Origin: Candidatus Bathyarchaeota archaeon | GTDB lineage: Archaea > Thermoproteota > Bathyarchaeia > TCS64 | NCBI GenBank assembly: GCA_937877765.1 | Contig: CALGBN010000369.1 | Coordinates: 1 to 5,936, forward strand | Direction of reading: 5' to 3' | Length of the DNA stretch: 5,936 nt | Translations under genes and position numbers: made by a program | Notes under the pieces: model-generated | Databases searched by the model: none | Seen by the model: the letters and a program-made list of their open reading frames with translations, nothing else | Told to the model about the DNA's origin: nothing | Shown: positions 1 to 4,732 of the stretch, in pieces | Position numbering within the stretch: position 1 is the first letter of the stretch | How the letters are laid out: each line of letters starts with the position of its first letter

Positions 1-69
1 TTTCAAGCAGAAGACGGCATACGAGATGTAGAGAGGTCTCGTGGGCTCGGAGATGTGTATAAGAGACAG
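1..69 (+). other. Illumina P7 / Nextera i7 adapter left on contig end
   Basis: Synthetic sequence, not genome. Bases 4-27 are the Illumina P7 flow-cell oligo (begins CAAGCAGAAGACGG). Bases 28-35 (GTAGAGAG) are an 8-base i7 index, which I recognise as Nextera N707. Bases 36-50 (GTCTCGTGGGCTCGG) are the Nextera read-2 segment, and bases 51-69 (AGATGTGTATAAGAGACAG) are the Tn5 mosaic end. The three T's at 1-3 have no clear source. The pieces follow the library construct order without a gap, so genomic DNA begins at base 70, at the tagmentation junction. This means the contig end is a library-fragment end that escaped adapter trimming. Confidence 0.99.
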
Positions 70-1160
70 GTGTAAGCATCTTCTACTACAGCCACTTCTA
101 TCACATGGTAACCGAGAGACCAGCAGGATTACTTGTGGAGCCTGACGGAAAACCAGTCTTCCTCGGTCCGTTGCTGGAGGCGGATCACCTCAGATTACAG
201 ACTCCATTGATAGGAGATTGTTACACATATCTGGACTATCCCGGTGAGAAGCATCCAATAGAGCGTTTCAAGGAATGGCTCACCGAGCTAGGGTATGGAA
301 AAGCAAAGATTGGCACTGATAACCCTGCTGGGGCAGGTGGCACCATGGGGTATACGGGTCCCAAGCTGAATGAGTTGATGAAGGAGGCAGAGTTTGTAGC
401 TGATGGACAGTATCTCTGGAATGTCAAGCTCATCAAGAGCAGTGAAGAAATAGAGTTAATCAAGGAATCAGCCAAATGGGGCAACCTCGCTCACACATAT
501 CTCCAAGAATACACCAGACCCGGATTATACGATATGGAGGTAAGGCTCCTAGCAACGCTGGAAGCCACATCAGCTATGCGTAAGACACTGGGCTCCGAGT
601 ATCAATCCATCAAAGGAAGAGCAGTATCCGCCGGTTTCAGAGGACAAGTAGGCTGGAAATCAGCCATTCCCCATAGCATCGACTTAAACAGACCCATCAA
701 GGACGGCGATGTATTGGTCACAGGTGCAGGCGCTGACATAGGCGGCTATGGTAGCGAACTTGAGCGGGCCATGATCGTTGGTGAGCCTACCGCGAAGATG
801 GAGAAGATGTTCAAGACTATGTGCAGGGCTCAGGAAGCCGCAGCAGAAGCTCTCAAACCGGGAAATACCTGCGCTGATGTGGATAAGGCTGCGAACAAGG
901 TAATCAAGGATGCCGGTTACTGGAGTCTGGTAAAACATCATACTGGGCATGGTATTGGTTTGCTTGGGCATGAGCCGCCATATCTTGATCAGGGAAACGA
1001 TAAGGTACTTGAACCGGGTATGGTGGTGAGCCTTGAGCCGGGTATCTATGAGCTTGGATACGCTGGCTTCAGACACAGCGATACCTTGGCTGTGACCGAG
1101 GATGGATGCGAGTGGATAACATATTATCCAAGGGACATCGAGTCCCTCACAATCCTATAG
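70..1160 (+). CDS. M24 family (Xaa-Pro peptidase-like) protein, 5'-truncated
   Basis: Pita-bread-fold protein of the M24 family (aminopeptidase P, prolidase, creatinase). The frame is open from the adapter junction, and codons 72-104 read VSIFYYSHFYH into MVTERPAGLLVEPDGKPVF, a typical M24 N-terminal domain. The ATG at 105 is therefore internal and a few dozen N-terminal residues are missing. Numbering from that ATG, the N-terminal domain covers about 1-110 and the catalytic domain about 120-351. The landmarks are GDVLVTGAG (201-209), GYGSELER (214-221), HHTGHGIG (278-285), GHEPP (288-292), SLEPGIY (309-315) and GFRHSDT (321-327). Of the five usual metal ligands (D, D, H, E, E), H282 and E311 remain, while T206, E218 and S325 occupy the other three positions. 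Peptidase activity is thus uncertain; a creatinase-like hydrolase without the two-metal centre is possible. The gene ends at TAG 1158-1160, overlapping the convergent hydrolase by 6 bases. Family assignment is firm; the substrate is unknown. Confidence 0.9.
1155..1160. other. CTATAG palindrome encoding both convergent stop codons
   Basis: The six bases CTATAG equal their own reverse complement. On the plus strand they read CTA (last Leu of the M24 protein) plus TAG stop; on the minus strand they read CTA (last Leu of the hydrolase) plus TAG stop. The two genes thus end with identical codons and overlap by exactly 6 bases, leaving no intergenic terminator. Confidence 0.95.
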
Positions 1161-1922
1161 GTTCTCTTGTAGCCAATCCAATACTTTTTCCTGTAAAGGA
1201 ATCCTGTGCTCACTGAATCCATGGTCTGCTCCGTCTACAAGGCTCCAACTCTTGGGTGGTGTAGCTTTCTCGTAGAGTGCTTTGCAGTCATCAGGGTTGG
1301 TTACGTTGTCCGCTGAGCCCACTATCACTAATACAGGTGCCTCTATGTCAGCTATTTTTTCCATGGGGTTCAGCTTTTCTGCAGCCTCCATCATACTCTT
1401 CCTGTACTCAGACTCATCCCCATAAGCTAGCTTGCCTTTCGCCATTCCAACAAATATCGGGAAAATGTTGTCAATGACCTCTGATGAAAGCCACTTGGAT
1501 ATATCTGAAGCGGGGCTCATCAGAACACCAGCCTTGATAGACTTGTCCTTATGCATCACGTTACTCAGGGGTACAGCTCCCATGCTATGTGAGACGAGTC
1601 CAACCTTTTCAGAGTCAACGTAGCTCTGTGATTTCAGGTACTTGACCGCGTCCTCGGTGCTGGGGGCTAGGTTGCTGAAGCTGTAGGTTCCTTCGCTACC
1701 CCATGCGCCTTGATAGTAGAACACGAGTACTGCTATGTTGTTTAGTGCTAGGTGTTCTGCAAGGTCCATATTTTTGGTGTCGCCGGGGTAACCGTGGCAT
1801 ATTGCTACCGCGGGGTATTTTCCATCCTCTGCTGGTCTGTAGGTTCTTCCACGTAGGCTGTGTCCGTTGCTATTGAATTTGATATCCTCTACTATTATCG
1901 CCAATTTCACTCTACTCTCCAT
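1155..1922 (-). CDS. alpha/beta hydrolase (serine hydrolase, dienelactone hydrolase/S9-like)
   Basis: Probably a cytosolic serine hydrolase of esters or peptides; no signal peptide is visible and the substrate cannot be told. Numbering from the chosen ATG (1920-1922, 255 residues), the order is: N-terminal strand IVEDIKFNSNG; oxyanion-side HGYPG (43-47); nucleophile elbow SHSMG (111-115) with S113; a helical cap region about 140-185; acid in VIVGSAD (D205); and catalytic H234 in DGADHGF. The elbow has Ser where Gly is usual in GxSxG. The frame continues upstream to an ATG at 1968-1970, but those 16 extra residues (MYQWCLAVKIVKVVTR) look unlike the family's N-terminus and would leave only 2 bases to the divergent gene. 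A GTG at 1908-1910 preceded by GGAG is a shorter alternative start. It is divergent from nreA and convergent with the M24 gene, so probably monocistronic. Family confident, start moderately so. Confidence 0.88.
   Translation of the reverse strand: MESRVKLAIIVEDIKFNSNGHSLRGRTYRPAEDGKYPAVAICHGYPGDTKNMDLAEHLALNNIAVLVFYYQGAWGSEGTYSFSNLAPSTEDAVKYLKSQSYVDSEKVGLVSHSMGAVPLSNVMHKDKSIKAGVLMSPASDISKWLSSEVIDNIFPIFVGMAKGKLAYGDESEYRKSMMEAAEKLNPMEKIADIEAPVLVIVGSADNVTNPDDCKALYEKATPPKSWSLVDGADHGFSEHRIPLQEKVLDWLQENL
1917..1920 (-). promoter_or_regulatory. possible Shine-Dalgarno GGAG for an alternative GTG start
   Basis: On the minus strand GGAG (1920-1917) sits 6 bases before GTG (1910-1908), codon 5 of the hydrolase as called from ATG 1922. 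If the divergent TATA-like element sets the minus-strand transcript start near 1920, this GTG would be the first codon with a ribosome-binding site and the protein would start MKLAIIVEDIKF. The overlap with the ATG makes chance plausible. Confidence 0.25.
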
Positions 1923-1935
1923 ACGTGTTACTACC

Positions 1936-1950
1936 TTAACAATTTTAACA
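1936..1950. promoter_or_regulatory. AT-rich core element of a 50-bp divergent promoter
   Basis: Between the hydrolase start (1922, minus) and the nreA start (1973, plus) the only AT-rich block is TTAACAATTTTAACA. On the plus strand AATTTTAA (1941-1948) is centred about 28 bases before the nreA ATG, the expected place for an archaeal TATA box on a leaderless or nearly leaderless transcript. On the minus strand TGTTAAAA (1950-1943) lies about 24 bases before the hydrolase ATG. One element may thus serve both genes. This rests on position and base composition only. Confidence 0.45.
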
Positions 1951-1972
1951 GCCAAACACCACTGGTACAACG

Positions 1973-3322
1973 ATGGGGAAGCGCATCACCAGCAAGTTCA
2001 AGCCACAAAACAAGTGGGTACGCGAGATGGTCGAAGGCGACCCACACGTAGCATCAACACTAGACGTAACCAGCGACATGCTCAAGCTACAAGCACCCAG
2101 CCAAAGCCTTTGTAGTGTCTGTAAAGGCGGTAAGATGCTCTGCGGTAAAACCACGTGCCCCATCATGGCAAGATTAGGCGCATTTAGTTCAATGTTTCAG
2201 AGTATAAAGGGCACTGAGATTGATGGCAGTAGTCCTCCAAGCGTATTCGTTGGGCGATTTGGGTATCCTTATGTTCACATTGGTCCACTTTCTCCTACGT
2301 TTTACGGTAACACCGAGATACTAGATGCTCCTGAGCAGTGGTTCGGTAAGAGCATTGACGAGATCATAGGCTACAGAAGCCAACTCATCAGGGGAATGAC
2401 CCCTGTAAACGTCAGAAAGCCTTGGAAGGCAGGTAAGCTTCTTGATCAGACCCGTGAACTTAGCCTCGCTGAGCATTATGTGGAGACCGAGATGAAGCTC
2501 ACGAAGAAGCCTACCAAGCGTTTCTACATGAATGGCGATATTCAGCCTATTGGTCCAACTGCTCCACTGGAGAACGTGGATATCGGGTACATTAAGTGGA
2601 ACAGGCATATGGAGAAATACCACTATGACACTGATTTGAAGGCGGCTCCGGCAACTATCAAGCTATTCGAGAACGATGTACCCCTAAGCAACATCATGCG
2701 TGCCTTCAGTATGGGCAACTTTGGAATAGAGAAAAATAGACGATTGGTGCCTACCCGTTGGAGTATTACAGCTGTCGATGACTTGCTGGGTAAGCATCTA
2801 ACCAAGAAGATCAAGGATTATCCTTTGATTAATCACTATGAGGTCTACGAATCAAACTACATCGGCAACAGATTTGAGATACTGTTGATGCCTGACGCAT
2901 GGTGTTATGAGGCTTATGAGGCATGGTATCCACGCACCCTATGGAACCCAGACGAGGAAGAAGTAGCAATAGTCACCGACTGGGAACCATGGAAAGGACG
3001 CAGCAAATACGCCTCAATGGGAGGCTGCTACTACAGTGGTAAATTGGCTGTGCTTGAAGATCTAGAAGAACGAAAACGACAAGCCAAGGTATTCATCTTC
3101 AGAGAAGCCTACCCCGACTACATTCTACCTGTAGGCGTATGGCAGGTAAGGGAAAACTGCAGAAACGCAATGCGGCAAGAGCCAAGGAAATTCGAGACCA
3201 TGAACGAGGCACTGGACTACACAATGAGCAGGCTCAGTATCCCCTTGAAACGATGGATTGAGGCAGGGCCGCTCCTCAAACACACGTTGACGCAGAGAAA
3301 ATTAACGGACTTTTTCCACTGA
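1973..3322 (+). CDS. nreA: archaeal DNA repair protein NreA with C-terminal PCNA-binding motif
   Basis: NreA, a conserved archaeal protein linked to DNA-damage repair and, in the family, bound to the sliding clamp PCNA; its biochemical activity is not settled. The 449-residue product is full length for the family. An N-terminal zinc-finger-like cluster has C47, C50, C57 and C62 (CX2CX6CX4C, in LCSVCKGGKMLCGKTTCP). The long conserved core follows, with GRFGYPYVHIGP, APEQWFGKS, GMTPVNVRK, IQPIGPTAPLENV, RRLVPTRWSITAVDD, LLMPDAWCYEAYEAWYPR and MGGCYYSGKLAVLE. The last residues, QRKLTDFFH, contain a textbook PIP box: Q441, L444, F447 and F448 (QxxLxxFF), ending one residue before the stop. There is no clear Shine-Dalgarno, and the TATA-like box about 28 bases upstream fits leaderless translation from this ATG. 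Base use is uneven along the gene. It is divergent from the hydrolase and its stop lies 2 bases from the stop of the convergent serpin. Confidence 0.96.
   Translation: MGKRITSKFKPQNKWVREMVEGDPHVASTLDVTSDMLKLQAPSQSLCSVCKGGKMLCGKTTCPIMARLGAFSSMFQSIKGTEIDGSSPPSVFVGRFGYPYVHIGPLSPTFYGNTEILDAPEQWFGKSIDEIIGYRSQLIRGMTPVNVRKPWKAGKLLDQTRELSLAEHYVETEMKLTKKPTKRFYMNGDIQPIGPTAPLENVDIGYIKWNRHMEKYHYDTDLKAAPATIKLFENDVPLSNIMRAFSMGNFGIEKNRRLVPTRWSITAVDDLLGKHLTKKIKDYPLINHYEVYESNYIGNRFEILLMPDAWCYEAYEAWYPRTLWNPDEEEVAIVTDWEPWKGRSKYASMGGCYYSGKLAVLEDLEERKRQAKVFIFREAYPDYILPVGVWQVRENCRNAMRQEPRKFETMNEALDYTMSRLSIPLKRWIEAGPLLKHTLTQRKLTDFFH
3299..3322 (+). other. nreA: PIP box (PCNA-interacting peptide) at the NreA C-terminus
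   Basis: The final codons encode QRKLTDFF plus a terminal His. Q, an aliphatic residue at +3 and two aromatics at +6 and +7 match the QxxLxxFF clamp-binding consensus, and the extreme C-terminal location is the usual one for exposed PIP peptides. It indicates that this NreA docks on the replication clamp, as described for archaeal NreA proteins. The T-run at 3311-3315 that encodes the Phe residues is also the only T-run near the end of the gene. Confidence 0.9.
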
Positions 3323-3324
3323 CT

Positions 3325-4605
3325 CTATTCGCCTGTTTCTTCGAGTGGGTTGGTAATTCGCCCCATGAATAGCATTGTGCCTGTTCTGTCGTCTCTTATA
3401 ATGAAGAAGAATGGTCTATCAACGTAGAACCTTGTCTCTGATGGTGCAGCACTCGTGAGGCTTATTCCAATACTTGTTGCTGCCGCCGCTACTGTTCCCT
3501 CCTCATCTACCTCGATGAGAGCCTTATGGTCCACGAAGTCAATGTACAGGTTCTGGGGGCTTACATCCGCTATCTTACTTAGGTTCGCCTCAAAGGGTTC
3601 AAACGCTACACCCATTCCCATGTCTGATAACACATCATTGAGCCGCTTCTTGCCATACTCGAACTTGAACTTCGGCATACGGAGCTTCAGATCAGAGACT
3701 TTGTACATCCCGTTGATGGCTTCATCAAGTGTCTCTGCGTCAAGAGTCTCCATCCAGTCATCCAAGACTACGTCTCTATCAGGCAAGAAGACATACATGG
3801 CTACTTGTTCTCTACCGTATGGCAGTCTGCATGCCGCGTAGTTGGTTCTGTTGATGTATTTGAAGTCCTCTTTCTGCGCCATTGTATCAACCTGTACAAT
3901 GGTTTCGTCTGTGAGGTAGAAGTCACGTTTCTGGGTGTCGCTTTTCTCAAACTGGTTTGTCCAGTCTGCCTTGAAGTAGATAGCGTTCAAGAGAAACATC
4001 ACGTTCTGCGAGTCTATATGGTCCAGAATCTTGTCGATTTTTCCCTCTGTTTTCTCGTTTACCCAGTCATTCAACTCATCCACCGTAGCTTGATTGAAAG
4101 GTCTAGCATAGTACTCGCTCATGTAGTGGGTCTCAAGGGTCTCCTTGTACGCTTCATAGACAACCTCGTCGAAATCCTCCTTAACCCACACACTGTTGGC
4201 GATACTCAACTGTACATCATTATCAACACCTGCGAGACTCGTCAACAGGTTCTCATAACCTGTCTCGATCTCCTCTGTGGTGAGATCACTGTATCCTAGG
4301 GTGGTTCTCATCGCCTCCTCCGTCGTTCCATCAGAGCCTGAGTAAGCCATTGTAAGGGCTGTGCTGATGCTCAACGGCGATATGAACACATTGGATTCAG
4401 GGGAATCGGTGCATAACTCATCGAACAGGTTTAATGCGAATCCAGTGTTTGCGGTTATCAGTTCTGGGTCCACCTCTGCCGCTAACTCATCTGATTGAGC
4501 GTAACCTTGTGCCAGAAGATAGTCTTGTGTATAATTATATCCAAAGTAGCCCGCTGCTACTACTACGATTGCGCCTAGGATGATTAGGAGCTGCCTTTTT
4601 TTCAT
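3325..4605 (-). CDS. serpin (serine protease inhibitor fold) with N-terminal membrane anchor
   Basis: Complete 426-residue serpin, close to the usual 350-400-residue fold plus an N-terminal extension. Residues 1-5 (MKKRQ) and the hydrophobic stretch about 6-22 (LLIILGAIVVVAAGYFG) form a signal anchor or signal peptide with no lipobox cysteine, so the inhibitor should face outside, tethered or secreted. Core landmarks: NVFISPLSISTALTMAYSG (72-90), NAIYFKADW with the breach tryptophan W215, LPYGREQVAMYVFLP (261-275), LRMPKFKFEYG (308-318), and the serpin signature FYVDRPFFFII (393-403). The hinge of the reactive loop, EEGTVAAAAT (368-377), has small residues at P15-P9, as in inhibitory serpins. 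Counting 17 residues from E368 puts P1-P1' at T384-S385, but the loop is about three residues longer than in alpha-1-antitrypsin, so P1 is uncertain. Only two cysteines (C65, C259). It is convergent with nreA and divergent from pheS. The fold is certain; inhibition is inferred. Confidence 0.96.
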   Translation of the reverse strand: MKKRQLLIILGAIVVVAAGYFGYNYTQDYLLAQGYAQSDELAAEVDPELITANTGFALNLFDELCTDSPESNVFISPLSISTALTMAYSGSDGTTEEAMRTTLGYSDLTTEEIETGYENLLTSLAGVDNDVQLSIANSVWVKEDFDEVVYEAYKETLETHYMSEYYARPFNQATVDELNDWVNEKTEGKIDKILDHIDSQNVMFLLNAIYFKADWTNQFEKSDTQKRDFYLTDETIVQVDTMAQKEDFKYINRTNYAACRLPYGREQVAMYVFLPDRDVVLDDWMETLDAETLDEAINGMYKVSDLKLRMPKFKFEYGKKRLNDVLSDMGMGVAFEPFEANLSKIADVSPQNLYIDFVDHKALIEVDEEGTVAAAATSIGISLTSAAPSETRFYVDRPFFFIIRDDRTGTMLFMGRITNPLEETGE

Positions 4606-4625
4606 AATTAATTGTCTGTTCTATT

Positions 4626-4636
4626 GATTTATTAAG
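4626..4636 (-). promoter_or_regulatory. TATA-like box for the serpin gene
   Basis: Read on the minus strand the block is CTTAATAAATC, centred about 26 bases before the serpin ATG (4605-4603). This spacing puts transcription initiation at or next to the ATG. The bases just before the ATG (ACAGACAATTAATT) contain no Shine-Dalgarno, which agrees with a leaderless transcript. Assigned from position and composition only. Confidence 0.5.
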
Positions 4637-4685
4637 ACACTGGGTAATGCAATCATTACTAAAAATATTCCCGGGTTTTTCAGTC

Positions 4686-4696
4686 AATATTTAAAT
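4686..4696 (+). promoter_or_regulatory. TATA box for pheS
   Basis: AATATTTAAAT is the best match in the window to an archaeal TATA box (TTTAAAT core). Its centre at about 4691-4692 predicts a transcript start near 4717-4720, giving a short leader of roughly 13-16 bases before the ATG at 4733. That leader contains GTGAG (4724-4728), a weak Shine-Dalgarno-like match four bases before the start codon. Confidence 0.55.
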
Positions 4697-4732
4697 CACT
4701 TACTTGCTTAATGGTGTAGGTTAGTGAGACCT

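Larger units (their letters stand above)
4606..4732. promoter_or_regulatory. divergent intergenic region, serpin / pheS
   Basis: The only intergenic stretch longer than 60 bases. It is clearly more AT-rich than the flanking genes and carries one TATA-like box for each direction (listed separately). Between them lies AAAAATATT, then CCCGGG (4670-4675), then TTTTT. CCCGGG is a 6-base palindrome without a loop, so it does not form a terminator hairpin. No tRNA, small RNA or short gene is apparent. Confidence 0.7.

Noticed and set aside
684..1076. 130-codon open frame on the minus strand inside the M24 gene
   Set aside because: The protein has no recognisable fold or motif and lies wholly opposite a clear M24 catalytic domain; the open frame is a by-product of that coding strand.
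70..1160. M24 gene as a pseudogene because of the lost metal ligands
   Set aside because: The frame is intact to the stop and all surrounding fold motifs are conserved; the replacements (SELER, FRHSDT) look like a coherent subfamily pattern rather than decay.
1867..2115. 82-codon plus-strand frame running across the divergent promoter into nreA
   Set aside because: It spans both the start of the hydrolase and of nreA in a different frame and encodes low-complexity Thr/Gln/Arg-rich sequence; both overlapping genes are well supported.
3805..4299. 164-codon open frame on the plus strand inside the serpin gene
   Set aside because: Antisense to the conserved serpin core; Leu/Val/Cys-rich sequence typical of a reverse-strand shadow, with no start signal.
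4661..4680. AAAAATATTCCCGGGTTTTT as an intrinsic terminator or hairpin
   Set aside because: CCCGGG is self-complementary without a loop and the A5/T5 flanks are not symmetric around it, so no stable stem-loop followed by a T-run is formed; it also lies upstream of both genes.
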